NCBI RefSeq assembly: GCF_964340395.1
Contig: NC_135560.1
Location: 17,408,098-17,472,097, forward strand
Direction: 5' to 3'
Source: Glandiceps talaboti
Lineage: Eukaryota; Hemichordata; Enteropneusta; Spengelidae
DNA: 64,000 nt
The notes beneath the pieces were generated by a model. It did not search any database. It was not told where the DNA came from and saw only the letters and a list, made by a program, of their open reading frames with translations. This document shows, in pieces, positions 44,271 through 58,074 of this stretch. Positions within the stretch are counted from its first letter, which is position 1, and every line of letters starts with the position of its first letter. The translations under genes and the position numbers were made by a program.

Positions 44271-46112
44271 AAACGTTTTTTTCAGTTGTGAAAATTTTAA
44301 CATCACACCTGTTACTTCGTTTAATTGTTAGCGAAATATTTGATTTGATTTTACAAATCGCCCACATAAAGTACAGGATGATGGGAGTTTTTTAATAAGC
44401 TATGGGATCGCATATAGTCTGTTTAAGACAGAGAAGGAAAAAAACTGACTAGTGACCTTTATTAGCCATAGTTTTGTAAGCCATTTGACTCCAAATCATC
44501 ACCAATGAACCTAGGTGTCTTTTGTTAAAAGAAAAATTGTCAGTCTCATTGTTGAGATTGCATGTACAAAGGATGTGAATTTAACGTAAAAGTCAAAGGT
44601 GGGGCATCATGAATTTTGATTAGTTTTGAATAAATCCTATCGGTTTCTTTCCATTTCATAATTTAACAGGTAGAAAGCGACTTTGCAATGTTAAAAATTC
44701 TACTCATTGACGAAAAGATGAAGATGGTATTTATTAAATGAAAATAGTAGCATATGAACACTTGCAGCTCTTGGGATTATGCAAGACGGTGTGTATCACA
44801 GAAGGTGAGTGTACATGCTTACAGCAGTGATAAAGCTGCAAGCCTTCCACACTCTATAGTGGGTGAGAGGAGACAGATTTGTATGATATTTCCCCCCACA
44901 ATCGAATGGAATCGCTCAAGCACCCATGGTTACCATGGTGATGGATCGATACACAGGTGGAATGGACAGACTTATAAAACAAGTAAGTATATTCAGCGCA
45001 TAATCTGATATTCGCCAACGTAAACAAATAGGAGAGTGACGTTAAGACATACATGTTCCTTGGATGTCATGTGTACGGTGTCCTATCGTTACCAAGGTGA
45101 CCAGGTATCCTCTGCTAGCTTTTTGAGAACGTGGTGAGGCTGATTCACAGTAGGATTTTTCCCGCAAGAGAAGACCAAGCCCGTTTGATGACATTTAGAG
45201 GTGAATCTTCATTATCTACTGCTAGTAAGAGCAATATAGTTTTGATACACTACGTCCAGCACTGTTGTGGACGATTCAAAAGGGTTTGTTTTCGTGGTAT
45301 TATACATATCAGTCTGATTCAAGAGCAGGTGCAGAATCAAAATTTATCAGGACATTAAAGTACACCAGAATCCACGTGCGAAGTGTAGAGATTCTACCTA
45401 TTTCCATTGTTAGTCTTGTTATCAACACACAGCATCGTATTACAGTGACAGAATCTGCAATTTAGACCTGGAACATCTATACCCGCAAGAGGTTTGTTTT
45501 TCCTAGCCCACGTACTGTGAACTCGGTGTTTACGGTAAGTACATATATTTAGCATTCAATTTGCAAAATCAGAGCGACAATGCTGGTGGTTTTACTAAAT
45601 CCCTGTAAGCGTGTTTTTATAATGCTGTAGGAATACACACTGAAACTACCATAGGTGGTCTATCATTTGGAATCGAGAGCTATAACCCCGATGAACAATT
45701 TGCATATATATATGAACTAAGCATCTCACATAACCTTAATGTCATGTAGAATAAATTTCAACATTTGTTTTCATCATTTGGTTTTTAAATCGACGAGTGT
45801 AAATATTCCAAGCAGTCGATAAAGTGATAATGTTTTGTATCAACAATCATAGTTGATTAGGAAATAACATAACATGCAGTAATCGCACGCTACTCTGCGA
45901 TGTAAGGACAATATTTCCGAGTATCATCGCAGACACGCAACTTTGTCACTAATGGTTCGAACATGACTGGAATAGAACAACACGGGTTTTAAGTATGCAA
46001 CATGAAGTGCACATGTACAAAAATGGCGCGTGAGAAACCATGTCGATGTAACAACTGATAACTGATGATGGCGAGGTTGTTTTTGTTACTACTGTTGCGT
46101 TCGGCATTGTTG
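44271..46112. other. Noncoding stretch
   Basis: No supportable gene. X-box-like words GGTTACCATGGTGAT (44929-44943) and GTTACCAAGGTGACC (45087-45101) are present but imperfect. Confidence 0.4.
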
Positions 46113-46113
46113 C

Positions 46114-46149
<36 letters not shown>
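46113..46149. repeat. (GTT)n microsatellite
   Basis: About twelve GTT units; the poly-Thr frame on the minus strand is an artefact. Confidence 0.95.
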
Positions 46150-47693
46150 GTCAGTGATATCGAGCGTGATCATGGCGATGACAAATTGTTAACTTCAGCG
46201 TTTTTCATGGTCTGTGGAAGGAGACAAAAACAAGTGTCCATGATACTGTTGCTACTTCTCACTTCGGGTTTTCCGCGCGTAATTTTCTGATTAGAAATTT
46301 TTATCACGGCTAATTTTGTTATCCGAGGGAAACTAACGACCTTCTGCTGTGAACGAGAATAATGTGGTCAGTCACCCCTTCCAATAATTCACACCATGTA
46401 CTTTACGGTAATTGTGCCTGCACTGCACTAGTTTTCTCTTTGTGAATGCGACTGATATTGTCAATAATAGATATGAATATTTCAATCACTAAAATCTCAT
46501 TCAATATGACAGTCAAATGATAGTTTTACAAGCTATCATCTTAGTGTCCTTGATGCAATCTAGTTATGGCCTTTAAAAAGGACCACGGTCGAATTCTTGG
46601 AATGAAGCACTTCTATTTTCTAGATGTTGTGATCAAGTACGCCCGGGAAAGAAATCACGGGGAAAATGCCAATTTACGTTGTCTGTTCAATGAAACCTTG
46701 CAGATAGAGAGTGTGTGTGTATGATTAACTTGCTGTGTAAGCCTTCCTTCTATAGCAATCATTGCGTTCCAACTAGCACTTGTTGACTATACGCCGAATG
46801 TATAAAACAAGGATGAGATTTAATCAATATCATGATATCTCGATTCCTTTGTACTTGTCTGTATATCTCAGAAGTCTCACATGCGATTGAATTCAGAAAG
46901 ATGATAGCCTACAGCTAACTAGGACATGATTAAAGTAACAATACATTATATCTGATCATATGTGAGGGCATGTTGGAGTAAAGAGTTTCTCTTTATTACC
47001 ACATACAGTTACATATTCACGTTTCTGTTCATTCCAACATGCATTGAACTTGATTATTATAAGCTTAAGCGATTTGGATGACGTAAGATTTGTGTCGGCT
47101 TGTCTGATTCTTATTCACACTATATTTGTTGTAGTATCCCTACAGGTACAATTTAAGAGAAATGTTACATTATATTTGTTAGATTTCGGGTGTAAGGAAG
47201 TCAACAGCGTTTTTTTAAAACAAGGAAAAAGAAGGGAACCAGTGTCTCATTCTATCTTTCCTTTACAATGTGTTTTGTATATTCTCACTTCTTCTCATTT
47301 AGAATTGTGTGCATCTCTTGATGAAATCCCTTCGGGCAGTAAAATAAAAATTCCAATGCCAATTCAATTCAGCTTAATGAAGTCTTGTGGGCATTCATTT
47401 ACTGACTAAGTGATTCTTACATAACAATGTAATTGTATTCATAACTTGAATGTACATGTACCGAGTCTTTGATTAGCAATGAGTTATCAATGAGGAACTT
47501 GTGACATAATCAAGAAAACTCATATTTGCTGTTGTAAGAGGCAGCGGAGCTGTTCGTCTCTTCACTTGTTTAAATATACATATCGTTAGTGGTTATTGGC
47601 GATCTTATCGGTAAAGAGGTGCGTGAAACCGTTATGAATATACATAATATCTCTCATTTGCTCGAAACTTACATACTGCTACTATGCTATGAT
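46150..47693. other. Noncoding stretch
   Basis: No gene supported. The plus-strand open frame at 47044-47409 (121 codons) has no recognised domain, splice context or promoter. Confidence 0.35.
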
Positions 47694-47700
47694 CACCACC

Positions 47701-47768
<68 letters not shown>
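47694..47768. repeat. (CAC)n-(CAT)n trinucleotide array
   Basis: Seven CAC units followed by about eighteen CAT units; the poly-His frame across it is an artefact. Confidence 0.95.
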
Positions 47769-49188
47769 TGTCTTTCGAAATCTCAACAACCGCTACTACT
47801 CACATGCTATTACATTGTTGTAACTGCAGAGCAATGTATTCAAGGCCTCAGAATGTAAACAGAAAGTATGATTTTATTCAACTCTCGAGAGTAAAAGAAA
47901 ACATGACCTTATCGACCAGGCGAACTGGTTCATGCTATATAAAAATGTATGTTACACTCACAAAATTTACATTTAAAATTCTCGTGTGTATATAGTGTTG
48001 CGCATTCCATTACTGTTATTGACATTAGCAACACGCCTCTAAGAAATAAGAAACGTACCAAAAAATACTATAATTGGAAACTGACTTGGAGAAAAATATG
48101 TCGATTTCAGATGTGGTCGATTTCATTAACCTTTAGATAATACTGAATGAAGCGTTTGAACGGGAAACACTTCTAGAAATGGACACATGTTGTTATTATG
48201 TATGACAATGTTAACTGTGATTACAGCTTTATTACTGGCATTCGCCTTGATTAAAACCCACTTTTAGCATTGAAAGTCATATTTCCATTTGAACGTAATT
48301 CAAGAACCGTCGGGACGTTAAAAGGTGCACGTTATATGTAATTCATGATCTTTTATAAAAATGAAAATACACCATGTTATTATCGATGAATAATACGTCG
48401 TATACCACAGTATTGCGTGTTCAAAAATCTGTATAATGAAACGTGTTAGCCATTACAATGGAAAGTAAAAAGGAACAGCGTCCAAATATTCGAATCACGC
48501 TTTAAGCTTACATCTTTAAATCCTGTTGTTGCTTGGTTGATTATTTCTCCTTGCAATTCTGTATGTCGAATTGATAATTAAATTTCACGCAGTATACGCT
48601 AAACAGAGACTGTACTTTTCGATAATGTCATTTCAGTGACCCTTAATCACATAAAGGGACAACCACACTTTAATCAGTCAAATCTGAGAGCGATTTTCCA
48701 TGACTCTCGGGATGGCAATACTGTCAGAAATATTATTTAAGTAAGAATTTATGGCGCGGATTTTCGATTTTTTATCTCATGAATATGACCTTCTTTCAGT
48801 TGCGATTTCAAATGATAATCGTTATGGTTAATCGATATTTCCGTAGTATTACTGCAACACGATGTACGATCTTTACAATTGTGATAGTGTCAGAATGGTT
48901 GTTTTCATGTCTTATCCCGTATGAAACTGATGCAAAACACATTTGTCAATTTCATGCCAGGTGAATTCAATATCATTGGAATGACGGCTACGTTATGTAC
49001 TGCTGAAATTTTCGGCAAGTTTTTTTTTATCATTTTGATGGTGAAAGCATTCAGTTACAATGGAAATCTGTTCAGTAGAAACATTTTCAACTTAAACATC
49101 GTCTGACCCGACAGACAAAATTCTCTTACTGACATTGCAACATGTTATTATCTGGTTTGACAAAATATCTTACTATCAGTGCTAGGTC

Positions 49189-49335
49189 TTATTGTCTGGT
49201 ACTGTAACAATACAAATTGAGTACAATTGTAACATTTTATTGTCTGGTACTGTAACAAAACACATTCAGTACAATTGCTACATTTTATTGTCTGGTACTG
49301 TAACAATACAAATTAAGTACAATTGTTACATTTTA
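49189..49335 (+). repeat. 48-bp minisatellite, three copies
   Basis: The unit contains TATTGTCTGGTACTGTAACA and AGTACAATTGTAACATTT, repeated three times, with a decayed fourth copy to the left. As 48 is divisible by 3, one frame shows a 16-residue repeat (LSGTVTIQIEYNCNIL-like), but nothing else supports a protein. Confidence 0.85.
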
Positions 49336-49339
49336 AATA

Positions 49340-49965
49340 TTGACACACCTAAAAAAAAGTATATAGCGATTTCAGTCCAAAAAATGTTATTAAGAATAAT
49401 ACTGAATTATTCACGAGTATAAACACAATTCTCACTCACGAATGATATGACCGTATCCTCCTGTGATATACATGTTTGTTTAGATAATTGTATATGTATT
49501 ATAATATATAGGGGGGGGGGGGGTTATATGACTGTGAACTGTTGTATGGTTGAAGATTCACAAAGACTTGTAGTATATTGTAGAAATTGAATTCGTTTTA
49601 ATTAACATCGTTAATTTATTAAATATGTGATCAAAGTATCAGCACGGCAACGTACTAAAATGACATCATTTTGAGTGAGTAAGTCACACATGTAGTTTGA
49701 ATACCTTGTGTTTATATGAACGAAGTATAGATAATGGCAAGGACATGTGCTATGTCACATTTATGGTCCCCAAAAAGTACACTTGATTTATGATAACCAA
49801 GTAAAAATTAGAAAAAGGGTAAACTGTAAAACAAATTCGTTGAACCTAGAAAACACATTAATTTTACCTTAATGTGGGTATAGGCGTTAGAAATGGGAGG
49901 TAATAAGTGTTGTGCATACATTCTATCTATCATGTTATAGCCACGCAGTGTTTTCTTTTAATGAT
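49340..49965. other. Noncoding stretch
   Basis: It contains a G-run at about 49512-49522; no gene supported. Confidence 0.4.
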
Positions 49966-50394
49966 TTATATTGCTTTAGGCGCGAACATAAATCGGATCA
50001 CTCCGACCTTCACCATTTCATAACGTTGGTATTCATTGGTGGACGAACTTGAAAAACCATCGTTGATTGGTGAATTGGCTGCCAACATTCTATTGAATAC
50101 GTAATTTAGACTATGCACATGTCCCGGTTCATCAAGTTGAATAAGAGCCAGATTTTGATTGGGCGTCGATCCCATGCAAAATGATAACAGGCCACGCCCA
50201 CTGTAAGTGCTGCTCTGATTGGCTAGATTTACGTACACCTGTACGGTAGTATTATTCAAATTGGCCGTGTTGGTCTGTACCTTCATGAGATTTGCATAGT
50301 TTAGTTTAGTTTTTGCTCCGAGTCGTTGGTGGGAGGTCTTTATAGCCAACAGCAGCGGCCATGTACTTTGTCCCCTGAAGACGCTACTGTCTAA
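49966..50394 (-). CDS. Unidentified exon-like ORF, possible 3'-terminal coding exon
   Basis: One minus-strand frame is open from a possible acceptor (CACCTTAG, about 50394) to a stop at 49968-49966, roughly 140 codons. Its composition is protein-like rather than repeat-like, with stretches such as TTVQVYVNLANQSS, GRGLLSFCMGST and GHVHSLNYVFNRML, and it ends VGVIRFMFAPKAI. It has no upstream Met apart from an internal one, so it would need a 5' exon that I did not find. The acceptor has a poor pyrimidine tract, and on the opposite strand the same place reads AAG|GTGAGT, a strong donor. I do not recognise a family. It could be a terminal exon, an old insertion remnant or chance. Confidence 0.35.
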   Translation of the reverse strand, partial: LDSSVFRGQSTWPLLLAIKTSHQRLGAKTKLNYANLMKVQTNTANLNNTTVQVYVNLANQSSTYSGRGLLSFCMGSTPNQNLALIQLDEPGHVHSLNYVFNRMLAANSPINDGFSSSSTNEYQRYEMVKVGVIRFMFAPKAI

Positions 50395-51153
50395 GGTGAG
50401 TTTTTTTTTGTTCCATTAAATTTCAAGTGAGAAGAAGTCACTATTCTTTGCTGGACCTGCATGTCGCAGTTTGGGTGTGGTTGGACGACGTAATTTAAAT
50501 ATAATTGAAATGTATTTTCCGTTTTTATTTTCTTGTAGAACCGTTCGTTTGTACCTTCGTTCGTTCATGATTCAATTGTCAGTAACACAATGAATAGTAA
50601 TTAAAGACTTTGAACATACAACAACGTGTCTCTGAAGTAGCTAGCTTGAGTGATCAGACAGGGTGACAGAGGTAGGACTGGTAGATCCTACACCCACTTT
50701 TGCTTAAACATCTATGCTGTATCTTGGGAATGTATTTCGTCAACACAATGACGTCATACCAAATTATTTCAAAATATGAGATTTACTATATTACGGTATA
50801 GTACAAATAATAACATATTAGTAAGTCTATGTAATTACTTTATTAAATTAGACAAGCCCATAAATATGGCTTTATGAATATCATAGCAGTTAATTTCATA
50901 AAAAGGTCCTTCCAAACATCATTACGTGCAATTGTGACTTAATTTGCAATTTTATGAATTCAGCTAAGTGGATTATGTAGAGAGCAATGTTGACTCCTAT
51001 AGTAAGTGGATAAGAGACATTTCTGTCCGGCGTAGTAATTTTACATTTCGAACTAAACGATAAATTTTGTTTTATTTTTCGCCTTCTTCATCAGATGCAG
51101 ATTTGGTCTACTCTACTCGTACTTTGTCATATTCATTATCATATTTGACATTA
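50395..51153. other. Noncoding stretch
   Basis: No supportable feature. Confidence 0.35.
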
Positions 51154-51290
<137 letters not shown>

Positions 51291-53619
51291 TGGTTTCCCG
51301 TATATGTTGATATTCTATTTGCTCCTTCCACGTCACCATGGCAATCCTCTCTATCCTTCGACTAATTTTCATCATTCTTATTTCTTACATTCTCGCAAAC
51401 CAAAGTTCTTCCTTCTTCGACAACACTGCGAAATAACGAAATAACGACCCTCTTGGCGGGTGTCTTGTGCCGGTGCCGTAAAAGAGACTGTGGTTTACAA
51501 CATCGATGACTTCTTTACTTGTTATCCATGTGACAATCGACTTTCGTGTTGTTCTGCTTTCTCGTTGTCTCATCTCCTCTACTTTTTTTCTTTATCATCA
51601 ATTATTTTATAAATTCGGAATCCACTGAATCAATCCCAGGTCAAAGGAAACCAGTCGCATTCAGTTACTTGATTAGAAATGTGTATTTTCTGTCGAGAAT
51701 ATGATAATTATATTTTCGTTTATCTCTCCTACCGTCTACGAATCACGATATATAGAATTGTGATTGCATTGCGGTTCTATCATCACCCCTTAATAATTTG
51801 GTGAAGGTTTAGCATTTATCAGCGCGAGTTGTATTCTGATTTGGGGAAACGAGCAAACAAATCTATTCAAAATGAGCCAGAACTCATAGACGACTTCACA
51901 GGCAGGGAACCCCCTTTGGCGTTGTCATTGATTTGTCTTTGGAAAAATTGCATCCTTTGTGTATAACACGTTAAGTAATTATCTTACAGCGCATGCGGTT
52001 GACTAGACTAAGGTGAACCTAAACCTGTCTACATGCACACGATTCTGCCCAGATAGTACTGAAACAAAACAAAATGGTTTCGACTCAATATTAAATCCAC
52101 GTTCCGTATATGTAATGTATACCCAAAATGAAACTTCGTCCTTGGGGCATTATGAAGAATATATATTTCATTTATAATATCTACTGTATATTCAGCGGGC
52201 AATCTCGTTTAGACGGTAAACTAAAACAAGAATCCTGGCCTTAGGGAAATTCACTGGGACATTCACAAATAAGTCTGATTTTTTTCTCTCTCGAAAAATT
52301 ATGTGATAACAGTGAATTAAAGTTATGACACTGGAATATACAATTAGCTTTATTCTTCTCTGGGCACAAAAATAGCAATATTCTAAGAAACCGAACCTCT
52401 GTGTTTTTATTACAGTGGAAATTTCCTATATTCAAATGATTATACGTTTTACGTAATTTTAACCTTGAATAAAACCCCCTGTGTTGATATCTATCCCGTG
52501 CTTCACCCTAGCTCACAAAAGTAGTAATTACAAAAACACCTTAAGGAGAATTAACTTTTACCAACACAGAGACCGACGGATTGGCCTGGACACAATATGC
52601 CATCTTTGAGTACGTGCTCTACGATTGATAGACATTTATTTCTTGTTTAATTTTCAAAAAGTAAGTTTACGATTCAATTTATTATTTCAAATTCGATTTC
52701 CAACCATAATATACAGTACATAAATTTGGAAGAATTTGTTTATAAAAAAGTATATAACAAGACTCAGATAACAGTTGTCTTTGATATCGGTTGGTCGCCC
52801 TTACCGTTCCTGGAATGTGACTGTACTGTTTCAGTTTTACCGTCACGTGATGAAACGGTAAATGTTAATTTGCATATCTTAGTTGAAAGTGTGACGTGTG
52901 TGATATCAAGCAAAAAACTGTCATGCCGATGCATATGTTGCATCTTTTTCAACTGAAACATCTCTGTTGTCAAATCTGTATCGTGCTTCTGTCGTGATCC
53001 TTTAAAATCGATGCATCTTTCATCCAGGATTTGAAACTGTGCCGAATTTGCATAATATTTGCATAACCAACCGCCTTCTGAGTATCGTATGGAAAGATAC
53101 TGTCTGAAGCAACTGACTGTTGAGTTTTACAAGCATAGACATTACACACATATATGCATACATAGTATATACAGTGTGGCCTTTGATTTGTATATACGTC
53201 GACTTAGTATGTATTTATTCTGTAACCATTTTTATTCCACTAGGGTAGAGGAAAGGTGTCATTGAAATTATGTTCTTGTTTTCCTGTAATGTAAAGTTAA
53301 GTGTTCCATTTTCACAGGTCACTAACTGATACATCAAAAAATTGCCTTTTCTTTGAAACAGAGTGAGAGATCCTAACATTTATTTCCACGGCATTAGTTT
53401 GTGTAGCTCTAATGTGACGTGTGCTGAAGATTCCGTCTCTGTCATTGTTTTTCAAGCACTAACAACTAAACCCCATCACGTTTGATCAAATAGATGCACG
53501 ATTTCACGATAGACTTAGGATCCTGTATCATGCCAACTGTATTCACTTTATCATCATTTCACACATGATTTGTTTGTCCCTCGTTGGGAATTTGAAGGAA
53601 TTAAATAAAGAGATGATAG

Positions 53620-53620
<1 letters not shown>
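51291..53620. other. Noncoding stretch
   Basis: No exon pair, RNA gene or mobile element recognised. Confidence 0.35.
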
Positions 53621-53717
<97 letters not shown>

Positions 53718-53768
53718 GTGATGGTTATGATGGTGGTGGTGGTGGTGGTCATCACCACCATCACCATC
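53621..53768. repeat. (GAT)n-(GGT)n trinucleotide array
   Basis: About 32 GAT units, then GGT and CACCAT-like units. The poly-Met, poly-Ile and poly-His frames are artefacts. Confidence 0.95.
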
Positions 53769-56700
53769 ACCACCATAGTTAATATTTATGATCGTACTAG
53801 TAGTCATGGTAACATTATCGCTAACAGTGACGTATATTATCTAAGCAGCCTACGTGTTCTCACCATATGTTCTTTTGCACTACCACATAAGTCATACACA
53901 AAATACTGAAAGCGATCAGTGGTAAACTTAAGTGAAATGCAGTTAATATATCAAGTTCGTAAAATAAATATTTCACCGTACATTGTTAACAAAACCATTC
54001 ATTTTGAGGACGTTTATTCTCATCGGTAAATGTCAGTATTTAATACCTGTGTATTTGATTGATCACGCTGTGTACAGTTCTCCATTAAAGTGAGCGGCTG
54101 ATAATATCCAGAGGTGTGTGTTTAGTTATCATAAATTCACTGCGAACTGCACGACTAGCGTGATCCTTAGGTCAAGGCAACATATCATCATTACTTCACA
54201 ACACTCAAATTTTGCATTGTTTAAAAACTGGGGGGAAAACAGGCCATAAAATGAACAAAGCCTCTGGGTTAATGGTATGTGTAACGGCATCAAAATGGCC
54301 TTAAGTGACACTCACACTTAATCTGTAGTGCCTGTATCTCCACTAACTAAAACTCCTTGTAGTTTTATGGCGTTGATGCTTTTATGTAAGGTATCGTTAA
54401 CTGCATATGGGTGCTCAGTATGTTATGTTTTGATCTTATCTGGTGCAATTATTGTTAAAAGGTTTTTACTGATAAATCCGTGAAAAATAGACAGTTATGG
54501 TTATCTTATATTTTGCCAGAGATTCTTGAAGAGTATGGAGAAAAAACACTAGTAAATGATGTGACTGAAGCAATGAACCGATGCATCTTTCATTTTAATT
54601 ATGTATGTATATTGTACGCCCAGCGATCAGACATATGTGAAATTGAAAAAAAACAATATTCATCATTCAGGCATGATAGGATTAGCCAGTGTGATGTTTG
54701 TCAGCTGAAGGAAAATCTCAACAAGTAAATCACGTTTTTAGGGAATAATTTGACGGGGTTTCATCTTATCAATTATGAATTACGTGATGAATGGTTTCCC
54801 CGGAGTGGTTTATCCCTCGGCTGCTTGATTGAATGAATTATTTGTTTCGATCTTCTGTCACGGCGAACTAAACAAGCTAAATGTCGTCGGAGATATTCAC
54901 TTTATCTTAGTTGTCAAGACAGAATAACACGGAATTGGGAATTGGATGGAAGGATTAGAAAGAACGAATCTGTAGTGGTTTAAGTGATAAATCATACCCC
55001 GGATCAGGTTACCGCTGTTCTATACACAAAGTTCATTAAAGCTGACATTTCAAGAATCACCATTACGAATGCTCCTTGTAAAACTAGTTTCGTAAGTTCT
55101 TCTGTTTTAACTCCTACTGCGGTAATTTTGGGGTAAAAATGGACATAACGATGAATTGCATAGTTTGTGCAAAAATACATTGCTTTAGGATGCGAAGTTA
55201 TTGAAATGTTTCTGATTACTCCCATCACCGAGAATTCTGGGCAAAATATGCATAACAGTGATTTCCATAGGCTTTGCAAACATATATATACACATGTTTG
55301 AAGCTACAAAGTTTGCTAAATACAGGCCCTAAAAACAAGTGATATCAGTATAAACGTTACATGTTTGGTACAATTCTACTTCTTTGTACGGTGTTTGTTC
55401 GCTTGTTCGTTTGTTAGCTTGCTTGCTTGTTCGTTCGAATCAATAAATCGATATCACTTAGTATCCACAAACCTCTTGTTTCAATCCGAGTGTCCATCAG
55501 TATGTTTTCTATCCACTACTTTTTTTGCAAGAATTTCACGAAAAATGGTACTCTTATCTGATTCATTAAATGGACAGGTAGTTTAAGTTACGTGAGAAGG
55601 GTAGCAGCGGTTCGATATACGATACAAATTGTTGAAGTGACATTTTCGAATAAAAATTGCGAGATACTGCATAGAGAAAAGAGCTTGCACAAGTACATAC
55701 CAACCACTACGTAATTGCCACGGGCTAACTCATGAAAACACACACACAACGGTATCTAAGAATGGACTAGGGTAGAATACGCTTTAGCGATCAATATCCC
55801 AGAAAATCAAAATTCTTTACCATCTCTCCAAACTTTACTGTATGAAAGTTTTTTCGTGGTCCTTTTGAAGTTATAAACGATATTTGAGTGTTCACCGTCT
55901 CGCATTCAAGGAAATCGTCAATAATCCATTTTCACTTAGAGTGATACAAAGTATTCGGTGGCCATATTGGATTCTGAAATGGCATTATTTTAATATAATT
56001 TGACTTCTATTTCAAAAACATTTAATAATGGTCATCTTTTTTTTAATTTTAACTGAGAATGGGATGGAGTTTTTAAACTAAGTAGCAGCAAAAGATTTTT
56101 ATTTCTGAGGTGCATATATTTGTTACCAGTTTTTCTTGCAATTTCAGCAACAATAGCAAAGTACAGTTTTGACTTTTAGCAACATTAACAAATTACAATT
56201 TTGAAACACCGTGACACCACACCCACACACACATCATATACATATACATATACATATACATCATAATATTAACCGCAACGAAGACTAAACCCATAACATT
56301 AATGTTATAAACAACTTTTGAAAAAACCACCAGAACTCTACCGAGAAATGTAGTGGAGTACCGGATACAAATTATCTGCGGCCTAGTACTTGATACGCCA
56401 TTATAATCACTCTCTACGCTATGCTCCTTTGCCTCCCAAGATGACATCAACGCTATACGGCCCTTTACGTCTTATGTTGTATGAATAGTGTGATGTGCAA
56501 CAGTCGTGAAATTTCAAGCACGAAGAACCGTCGTACCTGCACATGCGAAGTACGGATGAGAGGATATGCATAATGGACACGTTAAACAAACACATCTGCG
56601 CATGCTCCTGCAAATTTATATATTTGATGGCTACAAGCCTTCCATAGTGATCTGACTGTTAGATTTCTGTGAACGGACTCCGCAACAAAATATTAGACTT

Positions 56701-56810
56701 CCTCAAGTAACAGTAAAGCAACTTTTCGTGAGTGTCTATCTTCAGATTATTTATTAGACAACACTTTGCTATTCATTTAAAAGTCCAGTCAAGTTTAAGG
56801 GTGAACTTGA

Positions 56811-56814
<4 letters not shown>
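53769..56814. other. Noncoding stretch
   Basis: The longest open frames (for example 54480-54728 and 55004-55279) show no family signature. Confidence 0.35.

Positions 56815-56907
<93 letters not shown>
56815..56907. repeat. (TA)n microsatellite
   Basis: An uninterrupted TA run of 93 bp; a second short TA block lies at about 57050-57066. Confidence 0.95.
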
Positions 56908-56909
<2 letters not shown>

Positions 56910-57953
56910 CTCGGTGAGTATCAATCTGCTAAGACAGTGCTCTATACCGCAGTGGCAGAGCGCAATAGTTTTGGTAGTACTGGAACTCTTTCTTGGTTGT
57001 AACTCGGAGTTTCACGCATTGCGCGATCATCAGACAACTGCAGTTGACATATATATATATATATATCAATTGATGTCTATCAATATAATCATGCATGAAA
57101 TTCTGATATTTGATCAACAAATATCTATGGTCGAACCAACCAACCAACCATCCGATTGTAATGCGTATGTGAGATTTGTCGTAACTAAGGGTTATTTTTT
57201 CTAGTGATGAAAATTTTGTTATCGAAGATAATGCTTTATGCATTCAGGTTTTCGTAATTTATTGTGAAGACTTAAAGTTAATACGCGATGCTTACTTCTC
57301 TTCGGTTGACGTAGTATGACAAACAGACCTCTATAGAACGACAAGTACTGTCTTTTAGTATTCTGTGTGACCTCTATTGAAAGTGTGTTAATGCAGGTAT
57401 TGAAATCAAACACGACCAGAATGACAATCGTGCAGGAAATTGACTAAGTGAAACTGACAAGGCTTCCATATTCCTCGGTTGAGTTGACGTACTTTCCAGT
57501 TTTGTAGTTCATCGTTTCTAATGGCGTGACATTCTTTTATTTCATGGGTAATGAAGAAGGAAATTGAATTTTCTGGAGTACAGGAGCCGATGTCCTTTCG
57601 GCGAACCAAGAGTCGAAATGTGTAGGCCATGTTTGAAACAGGAAATGAAATTATCAGTTATCAGAAATCCACAACCGGAACCGGAACCTTCATTCGACAC
57701 CCTACACAGAAAAGGATATGGTTTGGCACAGAGCATGCGCTTTGAATAGCAAAACCGTTACTACATTTCACATTTCTCGATTCTAAACATAACATTCATA
57801 CTCAAGTTTGGGTTCAATCGTAATATTTTATTTAGATTTTAGTAGGTTTTGTCACCTCGTTTTCCTGATAAAATTAAAAAGACAAACGAAAGGTGGAATT
57901 TCGTTGTTAAATGGATTCCATAAAGCCAAGGCCATAATATAAATCATATGTAG

Positions 57954-58004
57954 ACAGACAGACAGACAGACAGACAGACGCGCACGCACGCACGCACGCA
58001 CACA

Positions 58005-58070
<66 letters not shown>
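57954..58070. repeat. Compound microsatellite CAGA-CACG-CA
   Basis: CAGA to about 57980, CACG to about 58022, and CA to about 58069. A CpG-dense block in an otherwise CpG-poor neighbourhood. Confidence 0.95.

Positions 58071-58074
<4 letters not shown>

Noticed and set aside
47589-47858. Poly-His, poly-Met, poly-Asn and poly-Ser/Thr ORFs
   Set aside because: They arise from trinucleotide arrays at 46.1, 47.7, 51.2 and 53.6 kb; no flanking domain, start context or splice sites support a protein.
54480-54728. Plus-strand ORF of 82 codons with protein-like appearance
   Set aside because: It starts from a GTG, not an ATG, and has no family signature, promoter or partner exon.
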